64,000 bases of DNA, from the NCBI RefSeq assembly GCF_000238395.3, contig NZ_CP011026.1, positions 310,001-374,000 on the forward strand, read 5' to 3'. Both the position numbers and the translations under genes were made by a program. Positions 46,174 through 55,490 of this stretch are shown piece after piece. Numbering within the stretch: the stretch's first letter is position 1; each line of letters opens with the position of its first letter. The notes below the pieces were generated by a model, which was given only the letters and a program-made list of their open reading frames with translations, did no database searches and was not told the DNA's origin. The DNA comes from Pseudoalteromonas arctica A 37-1-2. Its GTDB lineage: Bacteria; Pseudomonadota; Gammaproteobacteria; Enterobacterales; Alteromonadaceae.

Positions 46174-46719
46174 ATGAAGTTTGAAGATGCGCAACAAAAT
46201 ATGAACCTCGCATACTTCGGTGGTGGAACCGGTGTATTAGTGTCTGGCTTGGTTTGGTGTATAGCTGGCTTTGTCGCATTACTGCATTCAAATCAATCGA
46301 GTATGCTTACTTTGTTTTTTGGTGGTATGTTTATACATCCTTTAGCCATGCTACTTTCAAAAGCTCTTAAACGCTCTGGCAATCATGACCCTAAAAACCC
46401 ATTAGGTAAATTGGCCTTAGAAAGCACTATTATTTTATTTGTTGGTTTGTTTTTAGCGTTTTATGTAGCAAAACTTCAAGCTGAATGGTTTTATTCAATA
46501 ATGCTGATGATAATTGGTGTTCGCTATTTAGTTTTCAACACTTTATATGGCATGAAAGTGTACTGGATTTTAGGTGTTTCGCTTATGTTTTCTGGCATGC
46601 TGTGTATTGTATTAAATGCCACTTTTGTAATCGGCGCCTTTATTGGCGGGATAACCGAAATAGTATTTGCGCTAGTGATATTTGCCCAATCGAAAGGTAT
46701 GGTTTTAAAAACAGAATAA
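46174..46719 (+). CDS. Multi-pass membrane protein, DUF7010-like
   Basis: A 181-residue membrane protein with six hydrophobic segments. N-terminal FGGGTGVLVSGLVWCIAGFV and FGGMFIHPLAMLLSKAL recall proteins I know as DUF7010, but I cannot verify this. AAGGAT precedes the ATG. It may be cotranscribed with the preceding gene (55-bp gap). Function unknown. Confidence 0.6.
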   Translation: MKFEDAQQNMNLAYFGGGTGVLVSGLVWCIAGFVALLHSNQSSMLTLFFGGMFIHPLAMLLSKALKRSGNHDPKNPLGKLALESTIILFVGLFLAFYVAKLQAEWFYSIMLMIIGVRYLVFNTLYGMKVYWILGVSLMFSGMLCIVLNATFVIGAFIGGITEIVFALVIFAQSKGMVLKTE

Positions 46720-47028
46720 TAAGCCCCTATAATCACAAAATAATGTGCTGCTGGAGTTACCCTTCAGCTTGGTATATAGCAAAGGCTTTAAAGTATTGAG
46801 TATTTGCAAATTGCATGTATCCATTAGTCGGCTTAGAGCGATAAGCGGTCAGTCGTATTTTTTACATTGTATGACTGTTTCAAGCTCATTGCTGACAGTG
46901 ATATGTTGCCTCTGTACGATCACTTATGCCACAAAGAAGACGTTAGCTATTACTGTTAATTGACCTTGATGGATTAGATTTTGTATTGATAACCTATCCT
47001 TTTTTATTATGTGCCACTGGCTAATTTG
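46720..47028. other. Intergenic region at the boundary of the defence patch
   Basis: Between two convergent genes. It contains a weak inverted repeat CAGTC (46849-46853) / GACTG, and open frames that lack ribosome sites and protein-like composition. I see no gene, recognisable remnant or strong terminator here. Confidence 0.5.
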
Positions 47029-48363
47029 TTAAATTTCTTTGGCTCGATAATATGTACGCCCTCTAACTGGGTAATATTGTGGCTTTATAGAATTAAATTT
47101 ACCTTCAGAAAAAAACACATGGGCTACATTAGGAAATAAATTATAGTCGAGTGGACACAATGCATTAGGGTTATGATAAATAGTTATAGAGTCCTTCCAA
47201 AACTCCTCGTATTGTTCAGGAGTAACATTTTTTTCAAAATCAACATGTACTTGATTATTATCATATATTGCTTGTCCGACAAACCTAATATCTAAATCCT
47301 GGCGTCCAAATCCAGCCAAATATCCCATTCTTAAAAACTTACCAATCGTTGCTTGATTTGAATGTATTATTGCGCTGATATTTTCAGAGTTTGGTTGAGA
47401 GAAAAAATTTGATGGTATAACTTTTTCATTCCAACGATGCTCTTCAATGATCTCTACATTTTCACAAAGGCCACTCTCTGGTGTAAATGAATATGTTCTT
47501 CTAGCACCAAACAAATAAGATTCAAGTGCTTTCCTTGACCACATCATGGAGCCTTTTTGGTGAAAATCATGAATAGCAATTAGTAAGGGGTGTCCCGTGA
47601 CGTGCTCTTTTTCCCAATATTTTTTATTCAACTTAGAATACAATGGGCTGCCATATTTTATTGGCATATAATCCAACAATAATCTGTCCATTTCTTCTGT
47701 AGTAGATGGCTCTATTTCATCTACAGAATGCTGACTAGGGTTTACCGTTACGGCTTCAATACAAAGTCGCTTTCCTGCTTTTTCAATTACATAATCAGGT
47801 GCATTAAACTCTCTATTAATCATGAAGTCCATTTCATGAAACAGTGCATATAAATATAGCTCCCATAATCTAGCGTTAAAACCTGTACTTTGGAATTGTT
47901 CAATATAATTCCCATCAGGATCTTCAAATGAGTAAGCTATTTCAGCTATTAATTCCTTTGCTGGGCTAAACAAGTCCAATTTGGTCAATAACTTATAATC
48001 ATCTGGCATAGGTTCTTTTTTTTCAATATAGTCGAAGATTAGGTTCTTCTTCCTAGTAATAACACCTTGTGGGAACTCTTCAGCCCCATCTTTAGAGTGC
48101 TTATTAATGTTTTCCAATAAGACTTTTCTAGCTTCAGTTATTGTTGGAATGCTCACTTTTGCATCTATACACCTAAAGACGCCTGCTTCATCCCTCCCTA
48201 GCACCATCGCTACATGATCATTATCTATGTTATCCAATAAAATAGTGCCTAATACAGCATTGTTGTCGTTTGAATACCATTCAACCTCATCCGACATGAT
48301 TTTAACCAGAGGTACTCTTGCGTAACTAAGAGCTTCGAATCGAGCTTTCGATATTTTTCTCAC
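47029..48363 (-). CDS. Defence-patch protein with PD-(D/E)XK-like motif
   Basis: A 444-residue soluble protein with no signal peptide. A central block WELYLYALF (Glu168) ... APDYVIEKAGKRLCIEAV resembles the PD-(D/E)XK nuclease core: Asp190 and Glu203-x-Val205, where Val replaces the usual Lys. Proteins with this FNARLWELYLYA...PDY...CIEA pattern are widespread and often sit near defence genes, but their activity is unproven. It starts with GTG preceded by AGGGGA. It lies 273 bp downstream of the broken herA on the same strand and may be an accessory of the SIR2-HerA locus or a separate unit. Confidence 0.65.
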   Translation of the reverse strand: MRKISKARFEALSYARVPLVKIMSDEVEWYSNDNNAVLGTILLDNIDNDHVAMVLGRDEAGVFRCIDAKVSIPTITEARKVLLENINKHSKDGAEEFPQGVITRKKNLIFDYIEKKEPMPDDYKLLTKLDLFSPAKELIAEIAYSFEDPDGNYIEQFQSTGFNARLWELYLYALFHEMDFMINREFNAPDYVIEKAGKRLCIEAVTVNPSQHSVDEIEPSTTEEMDRLLLDYMPIKYGSPLYSKLNKKYWEKEHVTGHPLLIAIHDFHQKGSMMWSRKALESYLFGARRTYSFTPESGLCENVEIIEEHRWNEKVIPSNFFSQPNSENISAIIHSNQATIGKFLRMGYLAGFGRQDLDIRFVGQAIYDNNQVHVDFEKNVTPEQYEEFWKDSITIYHNPNALCPLDYNLFPNVAHVFFSEGKFNSIKPQYYPVRGRTYYRAKEI

Positions 48364-48483
48364 AGCTTCCCCTAAAGATTTAACGCCTCGTTAAGAGGCA
48401 AATAATATGTTGCTAATATAGCCTTAGCGCAGAGTGTTCATAACTTCTAAGGCGCTTTGTGCCCTATACAGAGATAGATATAA

Positions 48484-48589
48484 CAGTCACTAGTACAACC
48501 ATTGCGGACATTAGGAGTTAGCTCCAATCCGCGCTATTTTGAGTGACTGATATCCCTTATAAATTAGGGAAGTTAACTTAATAAGGGAT
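48484..48589 (-). ncRNA. Nested stem-loops between herA and the PD-(D/E)XK-like gene
   Basis: CAGTCACT (48484-48491) pairs with AGTGACTG (48542-48549). Inside it GCGGA (48504-48508) pairs with TCCGC (48528-48532), and GGAG (48514-48517) with CTCC (48522-48525). A second repeat, ATCCCTTAT (48552-48560) / ATAAGGGAT (48581-48589), follows. The arrangement suits a structured RNA or a transcript 3' end. No family matched; strand is uncertain. Confidence 0.4.
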
Positions 48590-48636
48590 TGTAAAGTATC
48601 TGAATACAATATTTACTATTTAAGTCCGTTTTATAT

Positions 48637-49076
48637 TTATTTTACAGATGTTTTAAACCACTCTTCTGATATTTTGCAGTTTTCACTATCTGGTGCTGGT
48701 TTAGCTTCATGAATTTTTACATGTAATGGCATTGAAACACAATTTCCAAAAACTAAAGCTTCACCAGGTACTGATTGTTTTATTTTATTAACAAAATCTT
48801 CAGAGAAAAATGGCAATACGGCATAAACGTAGCGCATATCTACTTCATTTTGTATTCTATGAATAATGAAGTTAGCGCACTGTGATAAAACAGTTTCAGA
48901 TAACTCTGATGGCCTTTGTGACGAAACCAATAGGTATAAGGAGTATTTTCGCCCCTCTCGTGCTATTTTCTCAAAAATGTTTTCTTTAAATACATATTTA
49001 TAATCTTTCTTAATATAACGATGCGCCTCATCAAGAATTAAATGTATCGGGTTTTGCCTCCTTTCATTGTTCATAT
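48637..49076 (-). pseudogene. herA: 3' fragment of herA (Walker B half), split by IS3 element
   Basis: The last 145 codons of a HerA-type ATPase, carrying the Walker B LILDEAHRYI, a YLLVSSQRPSELSETVLSQC sensor block and the FIIHRIQN arginine-containing segment. The IS at 49077-50342 cuts it from the Walker A half at 50343-51852. Removing the IS and one TAT restores one frame (…KKYM-NNERR…). An open frame continues a little into the IS end (to 49137), but this is only read-through from the insertion. Confidence 0.88.
49074..49076. repeat. Target-site duplication TAT, left copy (pair at 50343-50345)
   Basis: TAT directly abuts both ends of the IS (49074-49076 and 50343-50345). Three-bp duplications are usual for the IS3 family. 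The duplication is intact. Confidence 0.85.
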
Positions 49077-49084
49077 TGTAGTGG

Positions 49085-50274
<1,190 letters not shown>

Positions 50275-50342
50275 CCAAATTTGTATGCAAATAGCATAAC
50301 ATTTCTTTCTTAATGGGTGGCCAAAATCACTGTACCACTACA

Positions 50343-51852
50343 TATACTTCTTACGCTCTTCAAAAATCAAACGCGAAGTAACACTTGTTAATGTTTCTAA
50401 TGAATCCGGAGATAACTCACTTGTATCAATAATTACCATTTGAGTTTGATGGGTATTGCTCTCATCAAAATCCCAAAAATCAGCTAAAAAAGACTTAACA
50501 TCTGTTATTGAATCATCCGCACGATCACGCATAAAATCACAATTAGTATTCTCTAAAAAATAATCCAAGCGTGTAAGCATTGTAGACGTATATTCTCTCA
50601 TACGTTTATTGCCACGAGAGTCTTCTTCTAGCAATGCTAGATTAGCCGAAATTCTTAAAAATTTATAATCGAAGTATTCACCATGTGGGAGTTTATCGCA
50701 GATAACAGCATCAACATTTTGATGATTTACCTTTGCATAAACCGTCTGAGTTCTACCCAAAAGTACGCCATCATTAGAGCCATAATTTATTCGACAGGCA
50801 CCTTTCAGAGTTTCCAAGTCTGAACCTAATCCAGAACTAATAGCTATTGATGTTAGAGACGGATCTGAATGAATAATCATTTGCAAACTTGCAATAATAC
50901 TTGAAGCAGTAGTGATATTTGTTGTATCCGAGTCACCTTGTCCAATTATATTTAAGATAATAGAACAAACTTTATGCCTTAAATAATCAACCGTTCTTGC
51001 AACTTCATTAGGATCATTAGAAAGCATCTTATAAAAGATATAAGCTTCTTGAAGAACTTTATCCCAAAAAGGTCTCTGAGTAGCTTCCGTTGCTAATAAA
51101 AAAGCACTCCACTCATCAATCGACATTAAAAAATGTGGCAAGAAGAATGGTGTGAAATTGTTGTCAGGTTTATTAATGTTGGGCTTATAAAGCTTTACTT
51201 TGATGCTACCATCGAATGAACCTTTAAAAGCATTTTGATACTCACCGTTTACGTCAAAGATTAATATCCTAGAACCAATAGCTGAGTTACTTTGTTTTTT
51301 ATGAATTTCTTGAATAATATGAGCAATCGTATTTGATTTACCACTTCCTGAATTACCAAGAACTGCAGAGTGAATATTAAAAAATTTATTAATATTAATA
51401 TCTATAGGGTAATTAATTAAACTTTTACTTTTGCCTAAGGAAAAGCTTTCGTGGATTAGATTTCCTTCTTTACTGCTATTTACAGTAGCACCAAGTATTA
51501 CTTCCATATCTTTATAAGTAATTATTCCAACATTACTATATAAACTTGGAAAAACACCAACACCTAAGTTGAATTTTTGATCACGAGAGATTGTACCTAT
51601 GGGTTTAAGTAGTAACTCTCTATTTCCTTCTATATCAAAGGCTTTTTCATTGAATTGAAGATCATTGTCAAAAATTGAAATAACCTCAGATACTATAGTT
51701 TCACCAACCGCGTTAGTCGATTTTAAGTAACTACCTATATTACCAAAATAATAAATATCACCATTTAAGTTAATCGAATTCCCTCTTATCTCGGAGGATA
51801 CTTTTACTTTAAATTGGTTGTAATTTACCGATATTATTTTTCCTATCTTCAT
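50343..51852 (-). pseudogene. herA: 5' fragment of herA (Walker A half), split by IS3 element
   Basis: About 504 codons of a HerA/DUF87-type hexameric ATPase: an N-terminal HAS-barrel-like region (residues 1-110) and Walker A GNSGSGKS (166-173). The Walker B and arginine-finger parts are on the far side of the IS. Read-through into the IS ends at a TAG (50338-50340). The start codon overlaps the stop of the SIR2 gene (TAATG), the usual order for SIR2-HerA. Rejoined length is 648 residues. Confidence 0.9.
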
Positions 51853-53138
51853 TATTTAGAACCTTTAGCTTTATTTTTTTCATCAGCCAAATTATTCATG
51901 AATTTTTTGAGTAAATTAATATCTTCAAACTCTTCTAGATCAGGTAAAAAATTATCGACTATATATTTAAAGTAATGGATTTTATCGTTAGCAACATTAC
52001 CAAATATTTTATATATTCTACGGTCATTAACTTTAAATATCTCTTTATCACCATAATCACCAAAAACCACAACACTGATAGATGAATTTGAAGCTAAAGC
52101 TTGATAGATAATATTATTAAGGTGTTCATCACTGAAACTATATCCAATCACAAAGATTACGCTATGAGGCTGTAATAGTTTCTTTTGGAATTCTCTTATT
52201 AAATCAGAATATGGTGAACCTAAACTTTTATTCTGTTTTAAAGGCGTTGGGTAAATAAGGATATTATCATTTGGAACATCTTCATCATGTTTAGTTGCTA
52301 CTTCTTGAATTTGAAAAAAAGAGTTGTTTTTGCTTTCTCGCCAACTAATCGAACCATGCAGTTTATATAAATAAACCATATTATCTAATGGCTCATACTT
52401 TTGTACTTCAGCATCAATTTTTCTGGAAAATGTATAGTTAAACCTAGCGGGATTAAAAACTCTATCCAATCCTCCACCAAAGCCATTGTTATAATTGATA
52501 TTAGAATAATCGAGAGCTTTCTCATTAAATAAATCGTTATTCGTGGTGAAAACATTAACTCTTGATAAGTCTTTATTGCGTAAGGTTATTTTTTGATAGA
52601 AATCGTTATACAGCGCTAAAGTCTCTTGTGATTTACCAGTATTAAAATCTATATTAATTTGTTTAAACATCTCACTTTCAATAATTTTAATCAAAGGAAG
52701 TGTTTCATAATAATCACCAGATAATTTATCACCTGAACCTTCTAAATAAGCTCGCCTTGAATAGAGGACTCCTAAGATATCTTCAAGATTATCTTTCGTA
52801 GAGCACTTTATTTTGTTAAATAAAGCCTGTAAGTGTGTCGTAGCAACAAATGGGGTAGGCAATATTGTACTGGACGGTATTGGTGGTGGAATTGTCGGAA
52901 ATGTTGGAGGTGGAGGTGGAGGTAGCAATAATCGCGAATCAATACTTGCTACCATTTCTTTCATTGTAGGAATAGCACCAGAACTTGCACCTGCACCTAA
53001 CAAAAAATGAACATTTTTCACATTAGATAAATCAGCAATTTTTTGTCTTATTTTATCCAAATTTTCTTTGAGATCATCACCATCTATTAAATTTTCTTGT
53101 CCTTGTAAAAATGCTATTCCCAGTGGTGGCTTCTTCAT
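51852..53138 (-). CDS. SIR2-domain protein of a SIR2-HerA defence locus
   Basis: A 428-residue NAD-binding protein. In this numbering the SIR2 motifs are: GAGASSG (48-54), FTTNNDLFNEKAL (the conserved Asn-Asp) and KLHGSISW (catalytic-type His), plus IGYSFSDEHLNNI near the C-terminus. SIR2 proteins paired with HerA deplete NAD+ during phage infection. A run of prolines (residues 73-96) interrupts the usual region after the first motif. I start at ATG 53138, not at the further upstream codon, because AAGGAAG lies 5 bp before it. Confidence 0.88.
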   Translation of the reverse strand: MKKPPLGIAFLQGQENLIDGDDLKENLDKIRQKIADLSNVKNVHFLLGAGASSGAIPTMKEMVASIDSRLLLPPPPPPTFPTIPPPIPSSTILPTPFVATTHLQALFNKIKCSTKDNLEDILGVLYSRRAYLEGSGDKLSGDYYETLPLIKIIESEMFKQINIDFNTGKSQETLALYNDFYQKITLRNKDLSRVNVFTTNNDLFNEKALDYSNINYNNGFGGGLDRVFNPARFNYTFSRKIDAEVQKYEPLDNMVYLYKLHGSISWRESKNNSFFQIQEVATKHDEDVPNDNILIYPTPLKQNKSLGSPYSDLIREFQKKLLQPHSVIFVIGYSFSDEHLNNIIYQALASNSSISVVVFGDYGDKEIFKVNDRRIYKIFGNVANDKIHYFKYIVDNFLPDLEEFEDINLLKKFMNNLADEKNKAKGSK

Positions 53139-53803
53139 CTCACTTCCTTTGTTATAATTTACTTTACCATTTGAATAATATACAGAAATATTCATAATGT
53201 GATAACTTAACATAGAAGAGATTTAAGAAAAGCAATTAAGATCAATAAGAATTAAATTTTTATTTTTAGAACGATCTTATTTTTTTACTAGAATATCTCG
53301 AATGTTAAAAAATATTGGATATATCCGAACTAACTGTCAACTTTAGTATGGGTTCATTCAAATCTAGATATGCCCAGTAATACTACGCAATTAAACCCAA
53401 ACGCAATACCTCAAAAACACCTGCAGGAGTTATTAGGCCACCCATAATAATTATTCATGGCGTTCGTTAAATAACTACTTACTATCATTATTTCAATGGC
53501 GTCTATTTACTAGCATATGAAAAGATTAAATACGCATTAAACGTAACTATTTTAAAGGTATTTGTTACTGAGGTGTTTTAGTGACATGGTCGGAATGATT
53601 CATTAGAAAAAATAAGGACAAATATTAATTGCTAGTGTCAGCAATGCGCACAAAGTGATCGTTAATACTTCAAACGTGAACGACCGCAATGGTGGCATTT
53701 GCGTCCATCAGTATAGACTTAAATTCAAATACTGAATGTCCGCAAATGGCACAAAGCGGACTATCCCTAAGTCTATCCATTTAACTCCCAAGCTATAAAA
53801 CCA
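53139..53803. other. Intergenic region upstream of the SIR2-HerA locus
   Basis: A 665-bp stretch holding the promoter of the SIR2 gene at its lower end. At 53733-53764 it carries TGAATGTCCGCAAATGGC then ACAAAGCGGAC, part of a dispersed element also seen in reverse near 48450-48514 and in part at 20813-20831. The region 53640-53700 has a degraded copy. A 25-codon open frame (53370-53447) ends HLQELLGHP, faintly like a recombinase tail, but is not supported as a gene. Confidence 0.5.
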
Positions 53804-55387
53804 TTACTCAATACTAATACCTTGTTTTAAAAGGTACTCCACTGCTTTATCTGTATGTGGCTTAAACGCCTTCCAACGCCCAATTGCTTTGCTATTTAAT
53901 GGTTGGCGTACTTGTACTTTACTGGCGGTAGAGACCGGTGCGGTGTTTAAGTGAAAATCTATACATTGCTCTTGCCACTCTAGGTTACAAAAGCTGACTA
54001 ACTCTTTAATTTTCTGCTCGGGCTGGGCGACTAATTCTTCGTATTTTACTAATTTTATATTGCTGTGCAGGGCACTAAAGTGCTGCATGAGTTTGTAAAA
54101 GCGGGTATAAAATTTGGCGGTGTCGAGTAAATCAAGCGAGTATGCGTAGTAGGGGTTATTTATAGTAAAAAGCTGGCGATAGTTACCAATGCAGGTGTCC
54201 ATTGGATCGCGCAGCATACAAATTATTTTGGCGTTTGGCAGTGCTTTGGTTATTAAGTCGATATAAAAAAAGTTAAACGGGAGCTTATCAATAAAGTGTT
54301 TATGGCTGCCTGTTATTACGCGTGTTGCGTTTAAATAGGTTGACCCAAGCTGATTAAAATCAAGCTCGTAGGCTTTACTGAGCGTTTGAGTGTCGAGCAC
54401 GTGAGGTGTTTGTGTTTGGCTTAGCTTTTTAACACTTAGGCCAAAGTCTTGTAATTCACCGGCTGACTGCACGTTGCTGTGGCTCGATAAAATACGCTCA
54501 ACTAATGTGGTGCCAGAGCGGGGCATGCCTAATACAAAAATAGGTTCGGCCGTTGGGTTACCTTGTGTTAGCGCTTGTGTGTGCTGCTCACTTAAGCGTT
54601 TAATATGTTCAAATAACTCAGTTGAGCTTTTATGATCAAACGGCTGCACAGTACGTTTTGCTACTTTACCTTGCTCTAACGCGTTGAAAGCCTCTGAAAA
54701 TTCACCAATATCTTGATACTCTTTTGCTAAAGCATGGCCAATATGCAGTTTTGCATCGGGGTGTGTTACTTGCTCAAACACGTTTTTTAAGCGTTCAATA
54801 TGGTTGTTTTGCTTACTTACTTTAGTTAAATCACTTAATGCAAAATGACTTTGATGGTGCAGCGGGTTAAGCGCTATGGCATTTTCAAAGGCGTGTTGGG
54901 CTTTATCAAATAGCCCTAAAAATTTAGCGCTTACGCCGTAGTTATAATAAAACGGTGGTTGAGCTTTGTTAGCTGCTGTAGCCAGTTTAATAGCGCACTC
55001 AAAGTAGTTAAGTGCGTGTTCGTGAATGCCTGCTTGAGTAAGTGCAACGCCGAGTGTGTCGGCATCAAGTGCTTTAGTTATTTGCTTTAATGGCACCGAT
55101 AGTGCGGTGTTTTTTGCTTTTTGTAATTCGCCAGTAAGTGCGTAACATTTAGCAAGTTGCGCGGTGTATTCAATACTTTGGCCAAGGGTAAGGGCTTTTT
55201 CGATGAGCTTTATTGCTTTGTGTATTTGCCCAACAGTTAAATTAACCATAGCTAACAAAAAATACCCATCAGCAAAGTCTGGTTTGAGTGTCACTAACTC
55301 CACTAGGGCTTTGTGTGCTTGCTCTATTTTACCTTGGTTTAGGGAGTGTATTGCGCTTTGATGAAGTTGCTTTAAATTTGGCTGCAT
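53804..55387 (-). CDS. TPR-containing sulfotransferase
   Basis: A 527-residue protein: N-terminal tetratricopeptide repeats (about residues 1-240) and a C-terminal sulfotransferase domain with the PAPS 5'-phosphosulfate loop GMPRSGTT (287-294) and a downstream 3'-phosphate-type region (ICMLRDPMDTCIGNYRQ). It would transfer sulfate from PAPS. I use ATG 55387; an upstream TTG at 55432 lies in the terminator hairpin of the receptor gene. It follows the TonB receptor on the same strand, a pairing seen repeatedly in marine Alteromonadales. Confidence 0.87.
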   Translation of the reverse strand: MQPNLKQLHQSAIHSLNQGKIEQAHKALVELVTLKPDFADGYFLLAMVNLTVGQIHKAIKLIEKALTLGQSIEYTAQLAKCYALTGELQKAKNTALSVPLKQITKALDADTLGVALTQAGIHEHALNYFECAIKLATAANKAQPPFYYNYGVSAKFLGLFDKAQHAFENAIALNPLHHQSHFALSDLTKVSKQNNHIERLKNVFEQVTHPDAKLHIGHALAKEYQDIGEFSEAFNALEQGKVAKRTVQPFDHKSSTELFEHIKRLSEQHTQALTQGNPTAEPIFVLGMPRSGTTLVERILSSHSNVQSAGELQDFGLSVKKLSQTQTPHVLDTQTLSKAYELDFNQLGSTYLNATRVITGSHKHFIDKLPFNFFYIDLITKALPNAKIICMLRDPMDTCIGNYRQLFTINNPYYAYSLDLLDTAKFYTRFYKLMQHFSALHSNIKLVKYEELVAQPEQKIKELVSFCNLEWQEQCIDFHLNTAPVSTASKVQVRQPLNSKAIGRWKAFKPHTDKAVEYLLKQGISIE

Positions 55388-55419
55388 GGTTTTGGTAATT
55401 ATTATTTTGTAAAAGAAAA

Positions 55420-55445
55420 TAAAAAGGCTCAAATAAATTTGAGCC
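55420..55445 (-). terminator. Rho-independent terminator of the TonB receptor gene
   Basis: On the minus strand GGCTCAAA (55445-55438), loop TTTA, TTTGAGCC (55433-55426), then TTTTT. It lies 45 bp beyond the receptor stop and 33 bp before the sulfotransferase ATG, so the two genes may be transcribed separately or by partial read-through. Confidence 0.85.
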
Positions 55446-55490
55446 TTAAAACAGTATTTAAAAAGTGAGACTGTTTAAAAGTCGCTTAAA

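Noticed and set aside
46745..46963. 72-codon open frame between the DUF7010-like gene and the defence patch
   Set aside because: No ribosome site, unnatural amino-acid composition and overlap with other weak frames; not protein-like.
53370..53447. 25-codon open frame ending HLQELLGHP, like a tyrosine-recombinase tail
   Set aside because: Only a few residues match; there is no catalytic Arg/His/Tyr and no upstream in-frame continuation. Kept only as a remark on the intergenic region.
55388..55432. N-terminal extension of the sulfotransferase from TTG 55432
   Set aside because: It is inside the terminator of the receptor gene.
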